64,000 nt of DNA from JBDGYW01 sp964518955 (GTDB lineage Bacteria; Gemmatimonadota; Gemmatimonadetes; Gemmatimonadales; GWC2-71-9). The stretch is from contig CAZFHS010000022.1 in assembly GCA_964518955.1 (NCBI GenBank), positions 1 to 64,000 on the forward strand, given 5' to 3'. A program made the translations under genes and the position numbers. How positions within the stretch are numbered: the stretch's first letter is position 1; each line of letters starts with the position of its first letter. The notes under the pieces were generated by a model that did no database searches, was not told where the DNA came from, and worked only from the letters and a program-made list of their open reading frames with translations. Positions 52,633 to 61,221 of the stretch are shown here, piece after piece.

Positions 52633-54524
52633 CGGGACCTCCCTGACGCTTCCGTCGGCAGGAAGTTCTCCATCACCCACAGCTCGGCGCTTCGAGTCCC
52701 CGACGTGTAGGCAATCCTGCGACCGTCGGGATGGACGTCCAGTGGAAGCGGACTCTGTGCAGTCAGCCCAATAGGGAGGGGCTGCCCCCCGGCCAAATCA
52801 ACATACCAGACGTCATTTCCTGCTTCCTGCCGGTCCCGCGTGACCAGCAGCGCGTTTTCGTCAGGCATCCATGCGATGGCCACGACGTTTTCGATCGGAT
52901 ATTCCCGTGGTTCTCCTCCCTCCGACGAAAGCAGCACCACTCGTTCCTCCATATGGCTGAAAGCCAGCGTCCGACCGTCTGGGGAGAGCCGCAGACCCCG
53001 GATGTGACTCCACCAGTATGCGTCTGTATGCGGCGTCCGGAAGACGTGTGAAGTGTCTCCCGTCTCGAGTTCCTCTCGCACGATGGTGATGTCACCCGCC
53101 GAATCTGTCCGTGCCTGCACGTAGAAGCAGAACCGTTCGTCGGGACTTATCTCGAGGTATGCTCTGCGGTATGCTCGATCCCGCTCAGCGCGCGATTGCT
53201 CCTGCCTGCTTCCCGTCTGAACGTCGACCCGATATAGGACACTCCGGCGGTTCTCATTTTCCTCGCGGCTCACCATCGCAAATACGGATCGACCGTCTGC
53301 AGTCCACCCCGTATGGTTCACGTCAGCGGTCACGCCGAAGTCAAATTTCCTGGTGTCCCCGGTTTCCGTTGAGCGGACCACGACTTCATCGTCGGCTAAG
53401 TGCACCAGGTGGCGGCCGTCCGGCGACCACAGGGGTTTTGAGGCGTTGTCCGCAGAAGGAGACGCGATGGCCGTGGGCGATCCGATCACCGATTTCGAGT
53501 CGGGGTCAAAGGCGATGGTGTACACAGTCCTCCCCCCCGTGTTCACGAGATAGAAGTATCTCCCGTCGTCCGAGAACCCTACTCCCTTTGAATGCCACAT
53601 GTCCGGTTTCACTAGCCACGGGGCGTCACTCGCTCTACCATCATCGATTGGAATCAGCCACGCTCCCGGGGTACCGGTCCGGTCGCTGCCAAAGAGCACG
53701 TGGTTGCCGTCCGGGGCCCAGCCGAGTAGATGGTCGTTCGCGGGGTGCCGCACCAGAGTGTGCTCCTGGCCGGTGGCTACTTCCAGCACGAAGATGTCAC
53801 GGTCTTCTTCGTCGTTTTCCTCCTCTTGCTTGCTGTATGCAACAAACCGTCCGTCCGGTGAGAACCCGAAATCGTATGGATCGCCATTGTCGAATTTCCT
53901 GAGGAGCCTGGCACCGCCGTTTTGTGCCGATATCGCGAGGAGTTCGTCCTGTCCGCGGGCCTGACGCCATGCGAGGATGGACTGCCCGTCGGGCGACCAG
54001 TCTACAGCTTGAATCCAACCAGTGTCTTGCTCACGGTAGACGATCCGGGGGTTGCTACCTTCGATGTCCACAACGCCCAGCTTATAATGGGCAGGTTCGG
54101 TGTTGTCACCCCAGGTGTACGCCACCCACTTCCCGTCTCGCGAGATCTTGGCCGCGTCGGCTTGTCCCGGCTCAAAGGGCGAACTGTTTCGTGTTAACCG
54201 CCGGGTGTCGCCGGTTTCCAGGTTCTGAATCGCCAGGTCCCCTGTCGTCCAGTCAGTCATCGCTACGAGCCGACCGTCTGGGGAAAGGGAGTAGAGGTCA
54301 GCGAGGTCAGGAGGGGCATCGGCCCAGACACGGCGCGTGATGGTCCTTGCCGTATCCTGTTTCAGGGAAACGACCGGGGCTGATCGGTCGGCCGTTGATG
54401 CGAATGCCGCCATCGGGCTGGCGGACGCGGTGGCGAGCGTTAGTTCGTGCTGCGATTTCTGCGGCTCCTCGCCGCACGCGATAATCGCGAGCATGACGAG
54501 GATCGATGTCGTTGTTCGGATCAT
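52629..54524 (-). CDS. PD40 beta-propeller lipoprotein, module E, first copy
   Basis: 631 residues from ATG 54524; frame open further upstream but beyond the predicted promoter start. Lipoprotein signal SILVMLAIIACGEE with Cys17, then blades (LSPDGRLVAMTD, WSPDGQSILAWR, FSPDGRFVAYSK, WSPDGRHLVHLA, LSPDGRTLAFSH) and AELWVMENFLPTE. A sigma-54 promoter lies at 54561-54576 and activator sites at 54650-54688. First gene of the pair. Confidence 0.9.
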   Translation of the reverse strand: MIRTTTSILVMLAIIACGEEPQKSQHELTLATASASPMAAFASTADRSAPVVSLKQDTARTITRRVWADAPPDLADLYSLSPDGRLVAMTDWTTGDLAIQNLETGDTRRLTRNSSPFEPGQADAAKISRDGKWVAYTWGDNTEPAHYKLGVVDIEGSNPRIVYREQDTGWIQAVDWSPDGQSILAWRQARGQDELLAISAQNGGARLLRKFDNGDPYDFGFSPDGRFVAYSKQEEENDEEDRDIFVLEVATGQEHTLVRHPANDHLLGWAPDGNHVLFGSDRTGTPGAWLIPIDDGRASDAPWLVKPDMWHSKGVGFSDDGRYFYLVNTGGRTVYTIAFDPDSKSVIGSPTAIASPSADNASKPLWSPDGRHLVHLADDEVVVRSTETGDTRKFDFGVTADVNHTGWTADGRSVFAMVSREENENRRSVLYRVDVQTGSRQEQSRAERDRAYRRAYLEISPDERFCFYVQARTDSAGDITIVREELETGDTSHVFRTPHTDAYWWSHIRGLRLSPDGRTLAFSHMEERVVLLSSEGGEPREYPIENVVAIAWMPDENALLVTRDRQEAGNDVWYVDLAGGQPLPIGLTAQSPLPLDVHPDGRRIAYTSGTRSAELWVMENFLPTEASGRSR

Positions 54525-54560
54525 TTGAGTCTCTCTTGCAGCGTTCGCCGGGCGACGTGT

Positions 54561-54576
54561 CGCAACTCGTGTACCG
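54561..54576 (-). promoter_or_regulatory. Sigma-54 promoter of module E PD40 operon
   Basis: Minus strand CGGTACACGAGTTGCG: GG and TTGC at exact sigma-54 spacing; -24 block 4 of 6. Start near 54550, 26 bp before the ATG. Confidence 0.6.
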
Positions 54577-54649
54577 AAAGACGAGCAGGGGCACAATCCA
54601 CAGAACGAGGGTGTGTTGAGGGTCTGTCGGTTCCTGCCAGACACGTCTG

Positions 54650-54688
54650 CCGTAACGATTCGTTCCGGAAGAACCGTACGCCGTTACG
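54650..54688. promoter_or_regulatory. Upstream activator sites of module E PD40 operon
   Basis: CCGTAACGATTCGTTCCGG (54650-54668), an 8+3+8 near-palindrome with one mismatch, plus CCGTTACG at 54681-54688, about 80-120 bp before the -24/-12 promoter. Same core as module D. Confidence 0.6.
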
Positions 54689-56366
54689 CCTGATTTGCGT
54701 CTTTCGGGGCGGCCAACGGAAGGGACACCTGAGCGACGGTTCCTTCGCTCGGCGCGCTCTCGATCTCCAGGTCACCTCCGTGAGCTTGAGCAATCCTGCG
54801 TGCGATCGGCAGACCGAGTCCGGTGCCTTCCGGCGTGGTGGAGTAGAAGGGCTCGAAGATTCGATCCATCGCATCCGCGGTTATGCCTTTGCCTTCGTCT
54901 CGAATGGAGATGCACACGCTGCCGGTTTCTTGCCTGATCTCGACGGCGGCATGTTCGCCGGCTTTCAACGCTTCCGCCGCGTTCAGCAACAGGTTCAGGA
55001 GCAGTTGTTCTAACGCCCCTGGGTCGCCGTTCGTCAGGACCGGTTCGTTTGGCAAGGACAGTGGCTCGAGCTCCGCACCGCGTGACTGGAAGTGTGGCTC
55101 GGCAACGCGGTATGCCGCCTCCAGCGGTTCGCGCAGATCGAGTGGTGCAAGCGTCAGGCTTCCACTGCGCGCCAACCGCAGCCCGTCGTTTACCGATGCG
55201 TCGAGGCGGCGCACTTCATTCAGCGCGTGCTCGACGAATCGCTTTGCGGAACTGCCATGATCCACGTGCTTCTGCGCTCGTTCGAGATCGAGGCGAATCG
55301 CTGTGAGCGGGTTCCTCACTTCATGGGCTAACGACGCGGCGAACTCGCCCATTGCGGCAAGTGACTCCCGCTGCGACAGCTCGCGCAGCGTTTCACGCAG
55401 ACTCACAGTCATGCTGTTGAACGCCTTTGCCACGCGACGGATTTCATCCGGGCCCTGCTCCGCGACGGACGGTTCCAGGTCTCCGCGGGAGACAGTCTCG
55501 GCGCCATCGGCAAGTTGTTCCAGAGGCCGAGTGATTCGTCGGGTCGCCAGAGTCGCGATCAGGAACGCAGCTGCCGCCACCGCCAGCAGAGCAAACAGTC
55601 CCCGTCGTGCCGCTTGCGCGAACGGTTGACCCAACGTGCCGAGCGGTGCAGATAGCGACAGCTGAAGTGGCGGTTCGTAGAGTGTGTCCCTCACGGAGAG
55701 CCAGGTATCTCCTGCCCACGAAAACCGCTCACGCTCCAGCAAATCCAGCTCGACGGTTATCGGCAGCAGTGGTGTTCTCCCCGTGGCATCGAACAGAGTG
55801 AGAACCGATCCGCCAAGTCCCGGAAGCACGAGGTCGCTCGGCAGCAGACTGCTGGTGCGCAGCCGGACTTCCATGGTCCCGATCTGCCCTGAAGTGCCAC
55901 GACCGTATACGGAGAGACGAAGAGGAAGGATGGAAGACGCGTAGCCGGTTGTCGTACTCCGCCTCGAGCGATCGCCCTGGGGCAAACTCCCCCGCGGCTC
56001 ACCGTCCAGATCGTAGAACACGACGCGCTCGACCGCCTGTTCGACGACGGCCCAGGCCGATTCAAATTCTTCCCCACCAGCAACCTCGGGCAGGAAGTCG
56101 ATCGCACGACCCTCGGCGAGTGCCGTACGGACAGCTTCATTCTCGGACAGGGCAAGTATGTTGGATCGCAGATCTACCCAGTTGCTGCCAACAGTCTGCA
56201 CCATGTCGGCCAGCGACTGCTCTAGGCGGCTACGCAGCAGTTCCTCTCCGGACGTTTGCGTGGTGCGGGTAAGCCACCATCCCACAATGCCAAGTGGCAG
56301 GACTGCGCCCAACAGCAGGATGAGCAGGAAGCTGGTCCGAAGACCCGGCGATCGACGCAGCTTCAT
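54684..56366 (-). CDS. NtrB-like sensor histidine kinase with HAMP, module E
   Basis: 560 residues. TM1 about 11-32, extracytoplasmic sensor of about 220 residues, TM2 about 252-272, HAMP (LADGAETVSRGDLEPSV), His348 in LAHEVRNPLTAIRLDLE, ATPase with NLLLNAAEAL, DEGKGITADAMD, FYSTTPEGTGLGL. It starts 8 bp after the stop of its regulator, so regulator and kinase are one operon; PD40 genes follow with their own promoter. Confidence 0.93.
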   Translation of the reverse strand: MKLRRSPGLRTSFLLILLLGAVLPLGIVGWWLTRTTQTSGEELLRSRLEQSLADMVQTVGSNWVDLRSNILALSENEAVRTALAEGRAIDFLPEVAGGEEFESAWAVVEQAVERVVFYDLDGEPRGSLPQGDRSRRSTTTGYASSILPLRLSVYGRGTSGQIGTMEVRLRTSSLLPSDLVLPGLGGSVLTLFDATGRTPLLPITVELDLLERERFSWAGDTWLSVRDTLYEPPLQLSLSAPLGTLGQPFAQAARRGLFALLAVAAAAFLIATLATRRITRPLEQLADGAETVSRGDLEPSVAEQGPDEIRRVAKAFNSMTVSLRETLRELSQRESLAAMGEFAASLAHEVRNPLTAIRLDLERAQKHVDHGSSAKRFVEHALNEVRRLDASVNDGLRLARSGSLTLAPLDLREPLEAAYRVAEPHFQSRGAELEPLSLPNEPVLTNGDPGALEQLLLNLLLNAAEALKAGEHAAVEIRQETGSVCISIRDEGKGITADAMDRIFEPFYSTTPEGTGLGLPIARRIAQAHGGDLEIESAPSEGTVAQVSLPLAAPKDANQA

Positions 56367-56374
56367 CGGCGCTG

Positions 56375-57706
56375 CTACTCCGCCTGTTCCTTGTCGAGCA
56401 ATCGGTACAGTTTCGGTTTCGAGATGCCGAGTATCTCGGCTGCTTTGGTCTTGTTGCCGTCGACCGCGATCAGCACGCGCTCTACGTGTGAATGCGTCAG
56501 TTCTGCCAGCGTCACAAAGCTCGCGGATGCGCCCTTGCGTTCACCGTGCAGACCGAGGTGCTCGGGCCGGATCACGTTTCCGGTGGCAAGCACCACGGCG
56601 CGCGTGAGGCAGTTCTCGAGTTCCCGAACGTTGCCGGGCCACTCGTGTTGCAGCAGAACGTGCTCTGCCTCTTCCGAAAGGGTGGGTTCCGGATGGTGCA
56701 GATCCCGGCTGGCCTTGCGAATGAAGTGGCTAGCGAGCAATGGCAGATCTCCGAGCCGCTCCCGCAGCGGAGGGAGCACTATCTCGACCACTCGCAGACG
56801 GTAGTACAGGTCTTCCCGGAACGAGCCGTTCTTCGCCATCTGCTCCAGATTTCGGTGCGTGGCTGCGATCACGCGCGCCTCGGTGCGCTCGAGGCGTTCG
56901 GCCCCCACCGGGTAGTACTCCGCGTCCTCTAGCACGCGCAGCAGCTTGCTCTGAAACTCAGGTGTGGTGTCACCGATTTCGTCGAGGAAGATGGTACCGC
57001 GGCCCGCCAGTGCGAATCGTCCCCGACGGTCGGCAACGGCGCCGGTGAACGCACCACGTACGTGACCGAACAGCTCCGACTCGAGCAGGCTCTCAGGCAG
57101 AGCTGAGCAGTTTACCGGAATGAACGGTTGTTCGCTCTCCGCGGAGTTGTAGTGAATAGAACGGGCGACCAACTCTTTGCCTGTACCAGTTTCTCCGCGC
57201 ACGAGCACCGTTACTCGGCTTGCCGCGAGCTGCCCCACCAGTTTGAACGTCTCAATCATCCGCGAGTCATGCCCCAGCAGGGAATCGACACGATACGTCT
57301 CGACTTCTTCTTCCACGGTTCGTTTGGCCAGATCGCGGGCGATACGATCCGCGCTTGCGCGCTCGAGAACAGCCATCAGTTCCGTCGTCTCCAGCGGCTT
57401 CACCAGGAAGTCGAACGCTCCCTCGCGCATGGCCCGCACCACGGTCGGCATGTCGTCGAATGCCGTCATGAGCACGACGTCTACAGATGGCGCATGTTCT
57501 TTGACTTTCTTGAGTAACTCGATTCCGTCGAGCCCCGGCATTCGAATGTCTGATAGGATCAAGTCGGGTGCGTATTCGCCGAGCTGAGCCAAAGCGGCCT
57601 CGGCGTCTTCCGCAGCACGTACCTCGTAGCCCTCTTCGGCTAGCGTCTCGGAGAGCGACCACCTTACGGCAGCATCGTCATCGACCAGCAGCAGACGGAG
57701 GGAGAT
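56375..57706 (-). CDS. NtrC-family sigma-54 response regulator, module E, apparent ATC start
   Basis: 443 residues if read from the ATC at 57706-57704, exactly the length of its neighbour at 57825-59156. The first ATG (57592) would lose the receiver's first 38 residues including the acidic LLLVDDD pocket. Between the in-frame TGA upstream and that pocket there is no ATG, GTG or TTG; the ATC is preceded by CGGGAGG at suitable distance and would give MSLRLLLVDDD, matching MKRILIVDDD of the neighbour. Further: Asp53, GETGTGKE, GAFTGA, FLDEIGD, and Fis-type HTH (KAAEILGISKPKLYRLL). Confidence 0.88.
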   Translation of the reverse strand: MSLRLLLVDDDAAVRWSLSETLAEEGYEVRAAEDAEAALAQLGEYAPDLILSDIRMPGLDGIELLKKVKEHAPSVDVVLMTAFDDMPTVVRAMREGAFDFLVKPLETTELMAVLERASADRIARDLAKRTVEEEVETYRVDSLLGHDSRMIETFKLVGQLAASRVTVLVRGETGTGKELVARSIHYNSAESEQPFIPVNCSALPESLLESELFGHVRGAFTGAVADRRGRFALAGRGTIFLDEIGDTTPEFQSKLLRVLEDAEYYPVGAERLERTEARVIAATHRNLEQMAKNGSFREDLYYRLRVVEIVLPPLRERLGDLPLLASHFIRKASRDLHHPEPTLSEEAEHVLLQHEWPGNVRELENCLTRAVVLATGNVIRPEHLGLHGERKGASASFVTLAELTHSHVERVLIAVDGNKTKAAEILGISKPKLYRLLDKEQAE

Positions 57707-57752
57707 GGGCCCTCCCGGTTGAGGTCATCTTGGGCGCAATCAGGATCTGAAA

Positions 57753-57768
57753 TGCACCTCGGGTGCCG
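57753..57768 (-). promoter_or_regulatory. Candidate sigma-54 promoter of the module E regulator-kinase operon
   Basis: Minus strand CGGCACCCGAGGTGCA: GGCAC at -24 and TGCA at -12 with the right spacing. Start near 57742, 36 bp before the ATC. This implies that the regulator controls its own operon or that the partner regulator does. Confidence 0.5.
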
Positions 57769-57824
57769 TTTCTCTGCAAAGATAGGGCCGGGTTTGGGGA
57801 AGTGCGAATTGGGGGTAAACGCCT

Positions 57825-59156
57825 CTATTGCTCAAAACCGTACTTCTCCATCAACCTGTTGAGCCTCGGCCTGGAAACACCGAGTATCTGAGCCGCGCGA
57901 GCCTTGTGCCCCCCTGTCGTGGCCAGCACACGCTCCACGTGCCCTCGCTCGAGGTCCTCCAGTGTAGGAAGGTGCGCTGGCGAATCGCTGTGCGTTGGTC
58001 CCAATGCCAGGTGCTCAGGCCGAATCACATCGCCAGTAGCGAGCACAACCGCGCGCGTGAGGCAGTTCTCGAGCTCACGCACGTTGCCGGGCCAGCGATG
58101 CTGCTGCAGAGCGTCGAGCGCTTCGCGTGAGATCACGGGCGCGGTGTGGTGCAGTGCTTCGCTCGCACGCCGCACCAGATGCTCGGCCAGTGTTGGTAGG
58201 TCTTCCATACGGTCACGAAGGGGCGGCACTACTATCTCCATAACTCTAAGCCTGTAGTACAGATCTTCTCGAAACGCGCCTTCCGCGATCTGCTCCTCGA
58301 GGTTCCGATGCGTTGCAGCGATGACGCGTGCGTCGGTACGCTCGGGTCGTTCTCCACCCACGGGGTAGTATTCGTGATCTTCGAGCACGCGTAGGAGTTT
58401 GCTTTGAAACTCGGGAGATGTATCACCCACCTCGTCGAGGAAGATCGTGCCGCTACCCGCCAACGCGAACCGGCCGCGATGATCGGCGATCGCACCTGTG
58501 AACGCGCCCTTCACGTGTCCGAACAGTTCCGACTCGAGCAGCGTCGGCGCAAACGCCGTGCAGTTGACTGGAATGAACGGTTCCGTGGCGTCGGCCGAGT
58601 TGAAGTGAACAGCCCGAGCGATTAGTTCCTTGCCGGTGCCGGTCTCGCCACGGATCAACACGTTCGCTCGGCTTGCTGCAAGCTGCCCCACCAGCTTGTA
58701 GATCTCTATGAGACGAGGGTCGTGGCCGACCAGTTCGTCGAGTCTATACTCGGATGCTTCTTCCTCCACCGCCCTGCGCGCTCGTTCTCGTGTGCGGCGG
58801 TCCTCGAACACACGCTTGAGTACACGCCTCAGGTCGTGCAGGTCGAGGGGCTTTACCAGGAAGTCGCACGCGCCCTCGCGCATCGCCGATACGACGGTGG
58901 GCATGTCATCGAAGGCGGTCATGAGCAAAACGTCGACCGTGGGTGCGCGCTCGCGCAGCAGCTTCAAGAGGCTTAGCCCGTCGAGCCCAGGCATGCGCAC
59001 GTCACTCAGCACTACGTCCGGTAGGCTCTCATCGATCAATGCGAGAGCACGTTCGGCATCTTCGGCAGTGCGCACGTCCGTCGCGTTGTCGGCCAGCGCC
59101 TCCGACAGGGAGTCGCGGATTGTGGCATCGTCGTCGACAATCAGGATGCGCTTCAT
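57825..59156 (-). CDS. NtrC-family sigma-54 response regulator, between modules E and F
   Basis: 443 residues. Receiver with IVDDD and Asp52 (LSDVRMPGLDG), AAA+ with GETGTGKE, GAFTGA, FLDEVGDT, and Fis-type HTH (RAAQILGVSRPRLNRLM). Closely paralogous to the next regulator downstream (same length, same CDFLVKPLDLHDL region). It has no kinase gene directly after it; the module F kinase, beyond the F PD40 pair, or the module E kinase could serve it. GATTC-ATG start. Confidence 0.94.
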   Translation of the reverse strand: MKRILIVDDDATIRDSLSEALADNATDVRTAEDAERALALIDESLPDVVLSDVRMPGLDGLSLLKLLRERAPTVDVLLMTAFDDMPTVVSAMREGACDFLVKPLDLHDLRRVLKRVFEDRRTRERARRAVEEEASEYRLDELVGHDPRLIEIYKLVGQLAASRANVLIRGETGTGKELIARAVHFNSADATEPFIPVNCTAFAPTLLESELFGHVKGAFTGAIADHRGRFALAGSGTIFLDEVGDTSPEFQSKLLRVLEDHEYYPVGGERPERTDARVIAATHRNLEEQIAEGAFREDLYYRLRVMEIVVPPLRDRMEDLPTLAEHLVRRASEALHHTAPVISREALDALQQHRWPGNVRELENCLTRAVVLATGDVIRPEHLALGPTHSDSPAHLPTLEDLERGHVERVLATTGGHKARAAQILGVSRPRLNRLMEKYGFEQ

Positions 59157-59228
59157 GAATCAGGTGCCCCCAGTTTTGCGACGGTGACAAGGGACATATT
59201 CGTCATTCATACAATCTGTACCTAACGA

Positions 59229-59262
59229 CATGGCCCGCCGGCTAAAGATGCGGAGGGCCATG
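59229..59262. terminator. Inverted repeat after module F PD40 operon
   Basis: CATGGCCC / GGGCCATG, 8-bp perfect arms with an 18-base loop, about 45 bp past the stop of the second F gene. No T-tract; may end transcription. Confidence 0.4.
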
Positions 59263-59307
59263 ACTTGATGCCAGAAGAGGAGTTGCCGCTTGTTCAGGCG
59301 TAGCTGC

Positions 59308-61221
59308 TCAGTTCTCCGTCTCATCAGGTGGTAGGAAGTTCTCCATCACCCAAACCTCAGCACCAGATTGGCGACGTACTAGAGCGATACGATTGCCATT
59401 TGGCTGGAAACGGATGCTTGGTCCATGGAGATCCTGCTCAGTAGCCCACCCCAGCTTCTCGGGCTCTCCACCCGCCACGGGAACGCGCCACAGTCCACGT
59501 AACGGATCGTTCTCAACCTGACCTCTCTGGCCCCTCAGCCTGTAGTAGATGTACCTCCCGTTGGGCCCCCAAACGAGGTTCAAGGGCCACTCGGGTCCGC
59601 TCGTCTCGGTACGGAGCAGCGTGCGCGGTTCTCCACCCGCGATCGGCAGGACTTTGAGTTCCACTGTCGAATCACCAGTTTCCTTTGTATAGGCGATCCA
59701 CTCGCGGTCCTGCGAGACTGCCGGCCTATAGACGTTGTATTCCGCCAGCACCCGTTCCGCGCCGGTCTGAACATTGCGAAGCGTGATCTTGCTGCGCTCG
59801 TTATCGATCCCGTCTTCTCCCCAATGAAGCCAGAATAGCAAGAGCTCATTCGCGCTTCTCGCCCAACTGCCCATAGGCGTTGCATCATCCTGCCAGACGA
59901 CGAGCGGCTCTGCCTCACCAGTCAAAGCATCGATTCGGTAGAGGCCCTCGGCCTCATGATAGGCTTTTGCGGCTCGCGCGAGGAACGACTGACCATCGGG
60001 CGACCAGTCGAGTGACGAAGGTTGAAACACTGCGGGTTGAATCTCGCGGTGTTCTCCGCTCTCGGCCGAGCGTATTACCAGCACGGTTCCTTCAGTTCTT
60101 CCGTGTACCGGACTGCGTTTCGACAGGTATGCGAGGAAGCGACCGTCTGCAGACCATACGGCGTCGCTGTTGCTGCCAGTGAAGCGGTTGGTGACTGGAG
60201 CGGGCGAATCGAGAAGACGCCCGGTATGGAGATCGATGCTTGCGACGTGTACGTCGGAACTCGTCGAGTTCACGCCGTAGTAATACGATCCCTTAGCATC
60301 GAAGCCGAGCGGAAGTGCCCGCCACAACTCCGGCTTGACCATCAGAGGCTCCCCGACCGCCTCTCCGTCGCTGACCGGTAAAAGCCAGGCTCCCATGGTT
60401 CCGGATCGGTCGCTCGCGAACAAGACGTGCTCTCCGTCCGGCGCCCAACCGAGCACACGATCGTCGGCGGGATGGTCGACGAGGACTCGCTCATTGCCAG
60501 TGATCACGTCCAACACGAAAACATCTCGCTCTTCGTCTTCCTCGTTCGCCGGCCAATCGTAGATGACGAAGTGCCCGTCAGGAGAGATCGTGGCTTCCCA
60601 AACGTAGGTGGCCGGTTCAGGAAATGTCTTGAGGATCCTGAGGGAGCCATCGCTCACCGAAACGAGGCCCAGCTGCCGAGATTCGTCGTGCCGATCGATG
60701 TTGACCAGAAGAAAGCGTCCGTCATCCGACCATTCTTCCGGGTTCACGTCAGCTGACTCGTCGCGATACAGTAACTGGGAATCCCCTCCATTTACGTCGA
60801 TGATGCGAAGCTCGGTTGATCCCTTCCTAGACCAGCCGTACGCAATTCGCCGCCCGTCAGGAGAGAACGTGGACAACTCGGAATTCTGGGGACCATCACC
60901 GTCGATGCCGCCGTTGGTGACACGGCGACTCTCCCCGGTGCGAAAATCGTGCACGGCTACGTCGTAGGTAGTGAAGTCCAAGTGTGACAGATACCGTCCG
61001 TCCGGGGACGGATCGCCCCAGAACTGACATACAGGCAGCTGCCAGATTCGGCGGACGACGATCTCTGATGAGTCCTCGGCGCCATCTCGCGAAACGACCG
61101 AAGCAGGCACGACGCCCGCTGCTGCGACCTGTTGACTGCTGCCATCAGCGGCACCAGCCCTCATATCACAACCCGCCAGTGCTACCACACCCACGATTAG
61201 CAGACTCGCAGTCGTTCTCAT
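59308..61221 (-). CDS. PD40 beta-propeller lipoprotein, module F, second copy
   Basis: 637 residues. Lipoprotein signal ASLLIVGVVALAGCD with Cys19, Ala-rich linker, blades (FSPDGRRIAYGW, WSDDGRFLLVNI, ISPDGHFVIYDW, WSADGRFLAYLS, WSPDGQSFLARA) and final strand EVWVMENFLPPD. Its ATG overlaps the first copy's stop (61218-61221), so it is translationally coupled. Related to the module E pair. Confidence 0.9.
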   Translation of the reverse strand: MRTTASLLIVGVVALAGCDMRAGAADGSSQQVAAAGVVPASVVSRDGAEDSSEIVVRRIWQLPVCQFWGDPSPDGRYLSHLDFTTYDVAVHDFRTGESRRVTNGGIDGDGPQNSELSTFSPDGRRIAYGWSRKGSTELRIIDVNGGDSQLLYRDESADVNPEEWSDDGRFLLVNIDRHDESRQLGLVSVSDGSLRILKTFPEPATYVWEATISPDGHFVIYDWPANEEDEERDVFVLDVITGNERVLVDHPADDRVLGWAPDGEHVLFASDRSGTMGAWLLPVSDGEAVGEPLMVKPELWRALPLGFDAKGSYYYGVNSTSSDVHVASIDLHTGRLLDSPAPVTNRFTGSNSDAVWSADGRFLAYLSKRSPVHGRTEGTVLVIRSAESGEHREIQPAVFQPSSLDWSPDGQSFLARAAKAYHEAEGLYRIDALTGEAEPLVVWQDDATPMGSWARSANELLLFWLHWGEDGIDNERSKITLRNVQTGAERVLAEYNVYRPAVSQDREWIAYTKETGDSTVELKVLPIAGGEPRTLLRTETSGPEWPLNLVWGPNGRYIYYRLRGQRGQVENDPLRGLWRVPVAGGEPEKLGWATEQDLHGPSIRFQPNGNRIALVRRQSGAEVWVMENFLPPDETEN

